From Zoogloeaceae bacterium (GTDB lineage Bacteria; Pseudomonadota; Gammaproteobacteria; Burkholderiales; Rhodocyclaceae), in contig JACKMC010000001.1 in the NCBI GenBank assembly GCA_024235595.1, positions 620,001 through 684,000 on the forward strand: 64,000 nucleotides of DNA, given 5' to 3'. The translations under genes and the position numbers were made by a program. Numbering within the stretch: the first letter of the stretch is position 1; each line of letters opens with the position of its first letter. This document shows positions 53,327 to 61,923 of the stretch, piece by piece. Below the pieces are notes generated by a model. It was given only the letters and a program-made list of their open reading frames with translations. It made no database searches and had not been told where the DNA came from.

Positions 53327-54088
53327 TCATGCTTTCAGTCTGTAGCCCGTCCGAAAGATCCAGCCCACGATGATCATGCAGGCCACGAGAAAGAATAGCG
53401 TCATTACCAGGCTAAGTGTCGGGCTTACGTCGGCGATGCCGAAAAAACTCCAGCGAAAGCCACTCACCAGGTAGACCACCGGATTGAGCAGGGTCACCTT
53501 CTGCCAGAACGGCGGCAGCATGTTGATCGAATAGAAGGTCCCGCCGAGAAAGGTCAGCGGCGTGACGATCAGCATCGGCACGAGCTGCAGCTTCTCGAAG
53601 CCGTCGGCCCAGATGCCGATGATGAAACCGAGCAGGCTGAAGGTGATCGCGGTGAGCACCAGGAACAGCACCATCCACAGCGGATGCTCGATGCGCAGCG
53701 GCACGAACAGGCCGGCGGTGGCGAGAATGATTGCGCCGAGCAGCAGTGACTTGGTGGCCGCGGCACCGACATAGCTGATGACTACCTCAAGGTAGGAGAT
53801 CGGCGCTGAAAGCACTTCGTAGATGGTGCCGGTGAAGCGCGGGAAATAGATCCCGAACGAGGCGTTGGAGATGCTCTGGGTAAGCAGCGAGAGCATGATC
53901 AGGCCGGGCACGATGAAGCTGCCGTAGCCCACGCCGTCGATCTCCGGGATGCGGGCGCCGATGGCGGCGCCGAACACCACGAAATACAGCGAGGTCGAGA
54001 TCACCGGCGAGATGATGCTTTGCGTCAGGGTGCGCCAGGCGCGATGCATCTCGAAAGCGTAGATGGCGCGAATCGCATGGATGTTCAT
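53327..54088 (-). CDS. ABC-2-type transporter permease
   Basis: 253 residues with six membrane helices of the ABC-2 (YadH/NodJ) type: IYAFEMHRAWRTLTQSIISPVISTSLYFVVFG at the start, the GTFYSINMLPPFWQKV segment before the last helices. It forms an exporter with the ATPase encoded immediately upstream (4-base overlap of stop and start). The substrate is unknown; such pairs export drugs, polysaccharide precursors or lipids. Confidence 0.9.
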   Translation of the reverse strand: MNIHAIRAIYAFEMHRAWRTLTQSIISPVISTSLYFVVFGAAIGARIPEIDGVGYGSFIVPGLIMLSLLTQSISNASFGIYFPRFTGTIYEVLSAPISYLEVVISYVGAAATKSLLLGAIILATAGLFVPLRIEHPLWMVLFLVLTAITFSLLGFIIGIWADGFEKLQLVPMLIVTPLTFLGGTFYSINMLPPFWQKVTLLNPVVYLVSGFRWSFFGIADVSPTLSLVMTLFFLVACMIIVGWIFRTGYRLKA

Positions 54089-55011
54089 TGCTTGTCCTTC
54101 ACCAGGCTGACAAAGATGTCCTCGAGCGAGCTCTGGGTGGTGTGTACGTCCTTGAAGCCGATGCCCGCGAGATTGAGGCGATTGAGCAGATCGCCGATGC
54201 CGGGTTGTTCGCGGGTCGCGTCGTAGGTGTAGATGAGCGCCTCGCCCTCGCTGGAGCGCTCGAGCCCGAGGCCCGTGAGCGCGTCGGGCAGCGTCTCGAG
54301 CGGTGCCTGAAGCTGGACCGTGAGCTGCTTCTTGCCAAGCTTCTGCATCAGTTTGGCCTTCTCTTCGACGAGGATGATCTCACCGCGGTTGATCACCCCG
54401 ATTCGATCGGCCATTTCTTCGGCTTCCTCGATGTAGTGGGTGGTGAGGATCACCGTCACCCCGTCGGCCTGCAGGCCGCGCACCAGTTGCCACATGTCGC
54501 GCCGCAGCTCCACGTCGACGCCGGCGGTGGGCTCGTCGAGGAACAGCACCCTGGGTTCGTGCGACAAGGCCTTGGCGATCAGCAGGCGGCGCTTCATGCC
54601 GCCCGACAGCGTCATGATGCGGTTCTTGCGCTTTTCCCACAGCGACAGCGAGCGCAACACCTTCTCGATATGCGCGGGGTTGGCGGGCTTGCCGAACAGG
54701 CCGCGGCTGAACGAGACCGCCGACCACACCGTCTCGAAGGCGTCGGTGGTGAGCTCCTGGGGCACGAGACCGATCAGCGTACGCGCGGCACGATAGTCGC
54801 GAACGATGTCGTGGCCGTCGACCGTGACCTGTCCTTCCGAGGGATTGACGATGCCGCAGACGATGCTGATCAGCGTCGTCTTGCCCGCCCCGTTGGGGCC
54901 CAGCAACGCAAGGATCTCGCCGCGGCGGATCTCGAGGTTGATGTTCTTGAGCGCTTCGAAGCCGCCCTTGTAGCGCTTGGAGAGATTGGAGATGGAGATC
55001 ATGGCTGTCAT
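54085..55011 (-). CDS. ABC-2-type transporter ATPase
   Basis: 308 residues. Walker A GPNGAGKTT, Q-loop VPQELTT, signature LSGGMKRRL, Walker B VLFLDEPTAGVD and His switch TTHYIEEA are all present; the C-terminal ~75 residues are the usual ABC-2 regulatory tail. Start ATG at 55011 (MTAMISISNL); an inner ATG at 55002 is equally possible and neither has a strong ribosome site. Drives the permease at 53327-54088. Confidence 0.92.
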   Translation of the reverse strand: MTAMISISNLSKRYKGGFEALKNINLEIRRGEILALLGPNGAGKTTLISIVCGIVNPSEGQVTVDGHDIVRDYRAARTLIGLVPQELTTDAFETVWSAVSFSRGLFGKPANPAHIEKVLRSLSLWEKRKNRIMTLSGGMKRRLLIAKALSHEPRVLFLDEPTAGVDVELRRDMWQLVRGLQADGVTVILTTHYIEEAEEMADRIGVINRGEIILVEEKAKLMQKLGKKQLTVQLQAPLETLPDALTGLGLERSSEGEALIYTYDATREQPGIGDLLNRLNLAGIGFKDVHTTQSSLEDIFVSLVKDKQ

Positions 55012-55159
55012 CGCCACGACGATAGCAGAGCAGCGCGGGCGATCACAGCCTCCGGTGTCGGGCCGCGCCAGCTTGTCACCCGTCAGGGGGCCGCCGGGGC
55101 GGCCGCATTCGGCCCTGCGTTGACGCGGGATCCGCCGCGGTCCGGGTCGTGGCGTGCGG

Positions 55160-55807
55160 CTAGCCCTGGGCTGCCGTTGCCGGGCCCTCATGCAAGTCAA
55201 ACGGGTTCGACGATCCGTAACCGTCGGCTGTCGCCGGACTCGCGCCGGCATCGTCGGCACGGGTCAGCATGGCTGCGATGCGCGGGCGCACGACGATCAG
55301 TGCAGTCGCAACGCCGATCGCCAGCGCGGCAAGGTACAGGTCCATGAAGCCGGCATAGCTCAGGCTCGGGGCGATCAGCCGTGCCACGCCGACAAACGAG
55401 GCATAGACCCAGGTCACCGAACTGATCGCGCCGAGCGTGGCGCAAACGCCTGCTGCAAGACCCGGAAGCCGCTGCGGGCGGGTCATCATCGGGAATGCTA
55501 CCCAGTGCAACAGCAGTCCGTTTACAGTGAGCAACGAGACTACCGTGAGCTTGGCTGCAAGCTTTGACTTGGTGGCGAGCAAAGCCAGGTCCATGCCGCT
55601 GTCGAGCAGAATCAGACTTCCGCCGCTGATCCACAACAGGGCCAGCAACCATGACATGGTGCGGCCGGTCGCCTCGAGCGCGACGGGTTCGATCCGTCGC
55701 GCCCTGAACAGTGCGAAATCCTCGCGCAGGACGGTGACGATGGCAAAAGCGAATATCAGCACATGACCGAACAGCAGTAGCTGGCGACCTACATTTGTGA
55801 TTTCCAT
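55160..55807 (-). CDS. integral membrane protein of unknown function
   Basis: 215 residues starting MEITNVGRQLLLFGHVLIF, with a GAGGAG ribosome site inside the end of the preceding small gene. Five membrane helices are visible (about 7-27, 50-70, 83-107, 115-140, 148-168), and a cytoplasmic C-terminal tail of about 35 residues. No catalytic motif seen and no family recognised with certainty. Confidence 0.75.
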   Translation of the reverse strand: MEITNVGRQLLLFGHVLIFAFAIVTVLREDFALFRARRIEPVALEATGRTMSWLLALLWISGGSLILLDSGMDLALLATKSKLAAKLTVVSLLTVNGLLLHWVAFPMMTRPQRLPGLAAGVCATLGAISSVTWVYASFVGVARLIAPSLSYAGFMDLYLAALAIGVATALIVVRPRIAAMLTRADDAGASPATADGYGSSNPFDLHEGPATAAQG

Positions 55808-55817
55808 GATCTGCTCC

Positions 55818-55955
55818 TCATTCCTGGTGCAGCAGGGCGGCGGACCTGCTGCTCGATGTCGGGTCTGTCGGTGCGATAGGGGCGCTCGTTTTCGTCGCGT
55901 TGATCTCTGTGTCGATACCCGCGGCAACGCAGTTGGGGCATTTCGTGACTTTCAT
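55818..55955 (-). CDS. small 45-residue Cys-containing protein
   Basis: The ATG at 55955 follows GGAGG at 8 bases, a strong site. The product starts MKVTKCPNCVAAGID with a CPNC pair and then a Thr/Ser/Pro-rich tail; one CxxC could bind a metal or be a thiol. It ends 10 bases before the membrane protein, so they are co-transcribed. Its start signal makes it more than a chance frame. Confidence 0.5.
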   Translation of the reverse strand: MKVTKCPNCVAAGIDTEINATKTSAPIAPTDPTSSSRSAALLHQE

Positions 55956-56599
55956 TATCTGGACCTCCGGGGACTCTATCGTCGGCGCCACACTTCGGTG
56001 TCGGCCGGCGATGCCCTCAAGTAATGGACTGGCTATCAATGGGGCGAGGCTGCAGGCTTCGCCGTGTTCCCACACTGCAAGCTCCATGCCATTGCCGGTT
56101 TGCCGTGGCTTGCAGCGATTTCCTGGCGGGCGGGCGGCGTCCCGGAGGTAAATTCTGTCCCCCTTCGGCGACAAGGCTGGGACGTCGCGCAAGCATTCCG
56201 CCCGGATGCAGGGATCCCGGCCGTCCGGGAACGACGACACCGGATCTGTGAATTGGAAAAAAAGCCCACGCTTGAGAAAAGTCTTCGCCCGGCAGCATTG
56301 GCGTGCGCAGGCGTTTCCATGCAATGCGCAAGCAACCCGCTTTGTCGTGATTTGACGACGCTGGACGGTCTCGCGCCGCCAGCAAGCCAACCCCTGCGGA
56401 TCCGCCAAGCGGCTGGCAACGTCGTTCGGACGCCGCATACGCCCTGGCCGGAGCGTATCGAGCAGACCGGGCCTGGCCGCCCCTGCCTCGCGACCGGGCG
56501 GATGGCGTCGTCACCGGCAGGGGCGACGCCAGAGCCAGTGCGCGCCCGGCGACGAACGGGTTCGGGGAGTCGAGGCGAAAAAAGCCGACCTTGCATAGG
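55956..56599. other. non-coding or degenerate stretch
   Basis: 644 bases without a supportable gene; the long open frames here are low-similarity, Arg/Pro-rich and run through hairpins. It contains AAATTCTGTCCCC near 56150-56163, a sequence often found at the edge of REP-associated elements, and GC palindromes (for example around 56205-56235), suggesting old mobile or REP remnants. Confidence 0.4.
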
Positions 56600-56623
56600 A
56601 AAGCCGGCGAGGTGCCGGCCTTT
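56600..56623 (-). terminator. hairpin at the end of the GYD gene
   Basis: GCCGGC (56603-56608) pairs with GCCGGC (56614-56619) around GAGGT, flanked by AAA and TTT that extend the stem over one bulge. Read leftward it follows the GYD coding part. The U-tract is only three bases. Confidence 0.4.
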
Positions 56624-56626
56624 CGT

Positions 56627-56930
56627 TGCGTGCTGTCTGCCCAGCTTGCCGATGATCGGCGCCAACTCGTTCTTCGAGAACGCCCGCAGGGTCTTCATGC
56701 GCATATTGCCGCCCGATGCGACGGCCAGCGCAAACGCCGTGGCCGATTCATCGTCCGGCGCCTCGATCGTCACCACCAGATCGTAATGTCCCAGCGTCCA
56801 GTAGATCTGAGTCATCTCTACGCCGAACCTTGCGGCCGCGTCCCTGGCCACATCGGCGCGGTTTTGCGGTGTCCTTGACGTTGCGAATCCCCTGATCCGT
56901 GAAGCTGCAAAGCGAGATGCAGGTGGACAT
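56627..56930 (-). pseudogene. GYD-domain protein, frameshifted
   Basis: A start at 56930 gives MSTCISLCSFTDQGIRNVKDTAK, a textbook GYD N-terminus. One extra C in an AAAACCGCGCC run near 56862 shifts the frame; on the shifted frame the domain continues DVARDAAARFGVEMTQIYWTLGHYDLVVTIEAPDDESATAFALAV and MKTLRAFSKNELAPIIGKLG. The normal length is about 100 residues, and no stop occurs at the expected end, so the frame then runs through the hairpin. Either a real lesion or a sequencing error. GYD proteins are small dimeric proteins of unknown function. Confidence 0.7.
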
Positions 56931-57615
56931 GAGCGTCTCCTTGGAGCAATGGGCGCCTGGGGGCCGGCGGGCGCAGCGTGGGCCGGGGCACGCTGGCGCT
57001 CGACGCGTGAATGATCGGATGCCATCTCGAATCGGGGCGATTGTGAGCCCCGCTCTGTCCGCCCATGTTCCGGGCATTCCTGTCGCGCGTGATCGCTTCA
57101 AGCCGGGTCGCGATGTCGACGCGGCGAAAGTCGCATCTGCAAGGCGCAATGGCCAGCGCGGTGCGTAGCGCAGCCGGTGTTCGTCGGTAATACGTCACAT
57201 CCCGGGCGGTGCCGTTGCACTGTCCTGACGAACCGCGGAGGGGATAGTCGAAGCACCCTGATCGTCCGTCGAGGAACTGAACGTGGCGAACCCCTATACC
57301 GCCAGCGGCGCAGATCCCGCTGCACGCCGCGAGGGCGCAGTGGGTCGGCAAGAACCCACCTGCGCATTGCGCCTCCCCATCTGCCCGATGCCGTCCGTAT
57401 CGGCCGGGGTTGCCGCTGGTCCCGGGGGCGGAGCGCCGCTCAGCGTGGAGCGGTGGGTGGGTCGTCATCGACCCGATCCGGCTGCGAATCCGATCGAATG
57501 CGGTGACCGACCGTACCGGTATTTTCCGCGCGGTGACTGGCCTCCGAAGTCGTCAGGAGCCGGCTGGCACGCCTTTCGCATGAGTCTCTCGCAAAAGACC
57601 TCGGAGTCTGCCGTC
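56931..57615. other. intergenic region before the eCIS genes
   Basis: 685 bases. A frame from GTG 57283 is open into the next gene and has a GAGGAA upstream, but its first ~100 codons are Pro/Arg/Gly-rich with no protein-like pattern, so I do not accept it. The region should hold the GYD promoter and the eCIS promoter; none is clear. Confidence 0.35.
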
Positions 57616-57870
57616 ATGCGGGATGAGCGCCTCGATGCAGTAATGGAGGCGATCGAGGCCTACCTGGCACGTCACCCGGAGGCGGCTGACAGTGCCGAGG
57701 GCATCGCAAGGTGGTGGCTCTCGGCGGGTGGGCTCGACGCTTCGGTGGACGAAGTGCGCGTCGCGCTGCTCCGGCTCATCGAGCGCGGTGTGGTGGATTG
57801 GCGGCATCTGCCGGACGGGCGGCGCATCTACGGGGCGGCGAAACGGCCCTCGGCAGGGCGGTCGCACTGA
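57616..57870 (+). CDS. small winged-helix-like protein at the eCIS locus start
   Basis: 84 residues from the ATG at 57616, with GGAG nine bases upstream (57580 is an alternative start adding 12 residues). The predicted helices (DAVMEAIEAYLARHPEAADSAEGIARWWL, DEVRVALLRLIERGVVDWR) followed by a strand with LPDGRRIYG look like a winged-helix fold. I recall similar small proteins beside other eCIS loci. It could be a regulator or a structural accessory; no evidence decides it. Confidence 0.6.
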   Translation: MRDERLDAVMEAIEAYLARHPEAADSAEGIARWWLSAGGLDASVDEVRVALLRLIERGVVDWRHLPDGRRIYGAAKRPSAGRSH

Positions 57871-57891
57871 GCAAGGCGGTTGGGGAAATCG

Positions 57892-58479
57892 ATGGCAAAC
57901 ATCTTCGGGGTGCATTCGGTAGGGAGCTCGATCACGACCTTCCTGCGCAATACCTACCCGGCCGAGATCGGCGGGCGTGCGCTGCCGGCCTGCGACTTCG
58001 AGCTGGTGAGTGCCGGGCAACTGGCCGGTGAACTCGAGGAGGGCAACCGCATCACTCTTTTCCTGTACCGCATCACGGTCAATGAGCATTCCCGGCAGAG
58101 CAGCCATCTGCGGGGATCGAGTGCCGGCGTCGGCCCGCTCGGCCTCGACCTCCATTACCTCATGAGCGCCTGGGGCATGACGGCGCAGGACGAGCAGGTG
58201 GCGCTCACCTGGGCGCTGCGCCAGTTGCATCAGTACCCGGTGCTCGACGCCTCGTCGCTCGCGCCGGACGCGGGCTGGGCCAGCGACGAGGTGATCCAGA
58301 TCGTGCCCTCCGAACTCGCCACCGAAGACGTGATGCGGATCTGGGATGCGCTCACCCCCTCATACCGGCTCTCGGTCTCCTACGTCGCGCGCCTGGTCCG
58401 TATCGACCCCGACAGCGACGACGCCGAGTTCAGGCCCGTGGTCGCGGGACGCTTCGCCTTCGGCAGGGAGGCGCCGTGA
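57892..58479 (+). CDS. eCIS cap/tail-terminator, Pvc16-like (DUF4255)
   Basis: 195 residues. The start MANIFGVHSVGSSITTFLRNTYP and the body with FLYRITVNEHSRQ, LGLDLHYLMSAWG and LTPSYRLSVSYVARLVRI are typical of the DUF4255/Pvc16 family, which caps the tube of PVC/Afp-type particles. The GTGA overlap (58476-58479) couples it to the next gene. Members are about 180-200 residues, so it is complete. Confidence 0.85.
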   Translation: MANIFGVHSVGSSITTFLRNTYPAEIGGRALPACDFELVSAGQLAGELEEGNRITLFLYRITVNEHSRQSSHLRGSSAGVGPLGLDLHYLMSAWGMTAQDEQVALTWALRQLHQYPVLDASSLAPDAGWASDEVIQIVPSELATEDVMRIWDALTPSYRLSVSYVARLVRIDPDSDDAEFRPVVAGRFAFGREAP

Positions 58480-59279
58480 TGATGCGGGATTTCCACGAGA
58501 TGGAGCGCCACGAATGGCGGGTTCTCGCTGCCCTGCGCCCGGTGGACGGCACCACCGGCATGGCGCTGCGCGGGCCGCTCGACATCAGCGGCGCCCGAGC
58601 GCGCATCGTGCGCAATCGCAGCGGACTCTATGTAATTCATGAATGGTCGCGACTCGCCGCCCACGCCTCGGCCTTCGATGCCCCGCCAGCGCTGCCGGCG
58701 CCCGGCAGCGAACGGCTCGAGCTGGTCCTGCGCGATCCCGTCGGCCGCTATTTGCCCCGTCTCGCCTCGATCGACCTGCCGCGCGACCCCGCCGCGCCCG
58801 GCGCGGCCTCGCTCTTCGTGGCGATGGACGTGCCGCTCTATCCGAGCGCTTCGGCCGGGCTCGGTACCAACTGGACCGCAGTACGCGCCAGCATCACCGA
58901 CAACGCCGACGGCGCGGCCCTGGGCGGCGCCCTGCTGCGAATCGTGGCTGGCGGCGAGGTGCTCGCGCGCGGCATGAGCGACTGGCGCGGCGAGGCCCTG
59001 GTGCCGGTGGTCGGCGTGCCGGTCACGACCTGGTCCGAGGACGAAGGCGCCGTGGTGGTGACCAGTATCGCCGCCACCGTGGAAGTGTATTTCGACCCGG
59101 CGCTGGGCACCCGCACACCGATCGTGGACGTCCGCGCCGGGCGCCAGCCGGCGGGCATGCCCTTGCTCGACCCGGCCGATGTCGAAGACCGTCGTGCGGC
59201 CTTGCCGACGACCCAGCAGAACTTGAGCCTCGCTGCGCGGGGCGCCCTGAATCTCAACCTTGGTCTTGACCTGCCTTAG
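58476..59279 (+). CDS. conserved eCIS-associated protein of unknown function
   Basis: 267 residues from a GTG overlapping the Pvc16-like stop. No domain recognised; the middle (about 75-200) is beta-rich with VPLYPSASAGLGTNWTAVRASI and WRGEALVPVVGVPVTTW, suggesting an Ig-like or carbohydrate-binding sandwich. The C-terminus ends in a low-complexity Leu-Asn stretch. Its position between cap and sheath suggests a particle component or assembly factor. Confidence 0.65.
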   Translation: MMMRDFHEMERHEWRVLAALRPVDGTTGMALRGPLDISGARARIVRNRSGLYVIHEWSRLAAHASAFDAPPALPAPGSERLELVLRDPVGRYLPRLASIDLPRDPAAPGAASLFVAMDVPLYPSASAGLGTNWTAVRASITDNADGAALGGALLRIVAGGEVLARGMSDWRGEALVPVVGVPVTTWSEDEGAVVVTSIAATVEVYFDPALGTRTPIVDVRAGRQPAGMPLLDPADVEDRRAALPTTQQNLSLAARGALNLNLGLDLP

Positions 59280-59339
59280 GCAGCGAGGCCGTCATCCGGG
59301 CGTTCATGGCCCGGCCCGCTCGATCGAAGGAGACCTGCC

Positions 59340-61097
59340 ATGCCCGAGTACCTAGCTCCCGGCGTCTATGTCGAGGAAACCAGCTTCCGCGCCAAGTCAA
59401 TCGAGGGCGTGGGCACCAGCACCACCGCGTTCGCCGGGCCGACCCGCAAGGGTCCGTTCCGCGCCACCGCCGATGACCAGGAGGTCCCCGAGCTGCTCAC
59501 CAGCTTCGGAGATTTCGAACGCATCTACGGTGGCATCACGGATCTCGCGCTGACCGGCACCTCGCCCCGTACCAACTACCTCGCCCACGCGGTGCGGGCC
59601 TTCTTCAACGAGGGCGGCTCGCGGCTCTATGTGGCGCGGGCGGTCGGTGCCGGGGCCACGACGGCCAGCGGCCAGGTCACCCCCGACGGCACCGCGGCGG
59701 CCGAGGCGGTGCACTTCGTGTCGCGCTTTCCGGGCAGCCTCGGCAACGGCCAGGTGGTGGTGCGCGAGCAACTCGCCCCGGTGGCGGCCACCGCGATGGC
59801 CAATGCGCCGGCCGGCACCTTGCTCGTCACCGGCAGCGGCGGCACCACCGCCTATCACCTCAAGGTCGGCAACGACTGGCATCCCGCAGCGGACCCGTCC
59901 GCCGCCGCCGAGGACGCAACGACGCTGGCGGCCGACACCCCGCGCATCGTCACCCTGCTGGTGGTGGCGATCGACGCCGACGGCGACAACCTGAGCTTCG
60001 AGGGCCTCGGCTACGACCGCGGCCATCCGCTGTGGGTCGGCCACGTGATGTCGGCCGCACCGGCACGCCGCGCCGATCACCTGCAGAACATGTTCGCGGT
60101 CACGGTCGGTGCCAACGCCAGCGCGCTGGAACTGCGCAATGCGCTGTTTACCGGCGCCACCACCAATGCAGCCGGCGAACTCGAGCGCACGATTGCGCTC
60201 ACCGGCGGCCTCGACGGTGCAGAGCCGGTCGCCGCCAACTACTCGCTGGCGCTGGGCGAACTCGCCGGCCTCGAGGACATCTCGATCGTCGCCGCGCCGG
60301 GCTCCTCGGCCTACGCCGAGGCCCAGGCCATCAACAACCTGCTGATCTCGCACGCAGAATCGCGCCGCGCCTACCGCATCGCGGTGCTCGACCTGCCGCG
60401 CGACCAGACCCCGGGCCAGGCGCGCACCCTGCGCGGCCTCATCGATTCGCGCTATGCCGCGGTGTACTACCCCTGGGTGGTGGTGCCCAACCCGCTGGCA
60501 CGCCCCGGCCGCGAGGATATCCCGCGCGAGCTGGCGCTGCCGCCCTCGGGCTTCGTGAGCGGCATCTACGCCCGCAACGACGTCGAGCGCGGCGTCTGGA
60601 AGGCGCCCGCCAACGAGGTCGTGCGCGGTGCGCTGCGTTTCGAGCTCGACATCAACTTCGCCCAGCAGGAGATGCTCAACCCGATCGGCGTGAACTGCCT
60701 GCGCTACCTCTCGGGCCGCGGCTTCCGCGTGTGGGGCGCGCGTCTCGCCTCGTCCGACCCCGAGTGGAAGTACGTGAACGTGCGGCGCTACTTCAACTAT
60801 CTGGAATCGTCGATCGACCGCGGCACCCAGTGGGCGGTGTTCGAGCCCAACGGCGAACGGCTGTGGGCCAACGTGCGGCAGACGATCTCCGACTTCCTCT
60901 ACAACGAGTGGCGCAACGGCGCGCTGCTCGGCACCAAGACCGAGGAAGCCTATTTCGTGCGCTGCGACCGCAGCACCATGACCCAGAACGACCTCGACAA
61001 CGGTCGGCTGGTTTGCCTGATCGGCGTGGCGGTGATCAAGCCGGCCGAATTCGTGATCTTCCGCATCGGCCAGAAAACCGCCGATGCCCGTGCCTGA
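59340..61097 (+). CDS. eCIS contractile sheath protein 1
   Basis: 585 residues, ATG preceded by GAAGGAG. The N-terminus MPEYLAPGVYVEETSFRAKSIEGVGTSTTAFAGPT is the classic sheath start. The C-terminal sheath domain (about 430-575) has SGIYARNDVERGVWKAPANE, a RYLSGRGFRVWGARL segment and the ending VRCDRSTMTQNDLDNGRLVC, as in Pvc/Afp sheaths and phage tail sheath proteins. The middle (about 100-330) is an exposed insertion. It forms the contracting outer tube around the tail tube. Confidence 0.93.
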   Translation: MPEYLAPGVYVEETSFRAKSIEGVGTSTTAFAGPTRKGPFRATADDQEVPELLTSFGDFERIYGGITDLALTGTSPRTNYLAHAVRAFFNEGGSRLYVARAVGAGATTASGQVTPDGTAAAEAVHFVSRFPGSLGNGQVVVREQLAPVAATAMANAPAGTLLVTGSGGTTAYHLKVGNDWHPAADPSAAAEDATTLAADTPRIVTLLVVAIDADGDNLSFEGLGYDRGHPLWVGHVMSAAPARRADHLQNMFAVTVGANASALELRNALFTGATTNAAGELERTIALTGGLDGAEPVAANYSLALGELAGLEDISIVAAPGSSAYAEAQAINNLLISHAESRRAYRIAVLDLPRDQTPGQARTLRGLIDSRYAAVYYPWVVVPNPLARPGREDIPRELALPPSGFVSGIYARNDVERGVWKAPANEVVRGALRFELDINFAQQEMLNPIGVNCLRYLSGRGFRVWGARLASSDPEWKYVNVRRYFNYLESSIDRGTQWAVFEPNGERLWANVRQTISDFLYNEWRNGALLGTKTEEAYFVRCDRSTMTQNDLDNGRLVCLIGVAVIKPAEFVIFRIGQKTADARA

Positions 61098-61114
61098 TCG
61101 AGGGGGACTGAACC

Positions 61115-61558
61115 ATGGCTGAGCGAATCACACCCTATGGCGCCTTCAACTTCGTCGTCAATTTCGACGGCGGCGAAGAGTTTGGCGGCTTCTCCGACGT
61201 CTCCGGCATCGGCACCGAGGTCACCGTGGCCGAATACCGCGCCGGCAACGACAAGGAAAACCATGTGCGCAAGGTGGCCGGTGTGCACAAGGTGAGCGAC
61301 GTCACCCTCAAGCGCGGCATCGTCAGCTTCGACAGCCTGTGGAGCTGGATCGACGAGACCCGCACCGCCGGGCCGGCGGCGCAGAAGACCGTCGCCGTGA
61401 CCCTGCTCGACGAAGCCCACAACCCGGTCCGCACCTGGCTGCTGCGCGGCTGCATCCCGATGAAATACACCGGCCCCACGCTGGCCGGCAAGGGCGGCAG
61501 CGACGTGGCGATGGAAGAGCTGGTGCTGTCCGCCGAAGGCTTCGAGATCCAGGCCTAG
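61115..61558 (+). CDS. eCIS tail tube protein 1
   Basis: 147 residues, 17 bases after the sheath gene. ITPYGAFNFVVNFDGGEEFGGFSDVSGIGTEVTVAEYRAGND and VSDVTLKRGIVSFDSLWSWI are the T4 gp19-type tube-protein signature; the WLLRGCIPMKYTGP and SEGFEIQA-like ending complete the fold. It stacks into the inner tube. Confidence 0.93.
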   Translation: MAERITPYGAFNFVVNFDGGEEFGGFSDVSGIGTEVTVAEYRAGNDKENHVRKVAGVHKVSDVTLKRGIVSFDSLWSWIDETRTAGPAAQKTVAVTLLDEAHNPVRTWLLRGCIPMKYTGPTLAGKGGSDVAMEELVLSAEGFEIQA

Positions 61559-61640
61559 GCGATGAAAAGTCTCCCGCGCCCGCGTCTCTCAGCCGCACCG
61601 CATGTTTCCGTGCGCGTTGCAGGCTGGGCCGCCGAACTGG

Positions 61641-61877
61641 ATACCGGCCTGCGCCGGTATGACGGCGTGGGTGCCGGGCGCGGCGCTCACCGCATGCCCC
61701 GGGCCGGTCACCCCGGCGCAGGCCGGGGTCCAGAAACGACGCCCGCTGGCGGCCCCCGGGCTGGAAGTCCACACGCCGAGCTCGATACCGGCCTGTGCCA
61801 GTACGATGGCGTGAGTGCCGGGCGCGTCGCCCACCGCATGCCCCGGGCCCGTCACCCCGGCGCAGGCCGGGGTCCAG
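61641..61877. repeat. two REP/BIME-like units, 144-bp period
   Basis: Each unit has a hairpin ATACCGGC-CTGC-GCCGGTAT (61641-61660; degenerate copy at 61785-61804) and a second hairpin CCCCGGC-GCAG-GCCGGGG (61711-61728 and 61855-61872). The distance between like elements is 144 in both cases. These are extragenic palindromes typical of many Betaproteobacteria. The array lies in the 365-base gap between tube 1 and sheath 2; no gene is supported there. Confidence 0.8.
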
Positions 61878-61923
61878 AGCGCACGCCTGGGAACACCGCG
61901 GCGCGCATTCAGGAGGCGCACCC

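Noticed and set aside
53327..55011. ABC-2 pair as part of the giant-protein export system
   Set aside because: ABC-2 exporters of this kind move small molecules or lipids; the pair is separated by the HDOD gene and is on the other strand, so I kept it apart.
57283..57615. N-terminal extension of the small eCIS gene from a GTG with GAGGAA upstream
   Set aside because: About 100 residues of low-complexity Pro/Gly/Arg sequence without any predicted structure; the shorter start gives the compact winged-helix-like protein.
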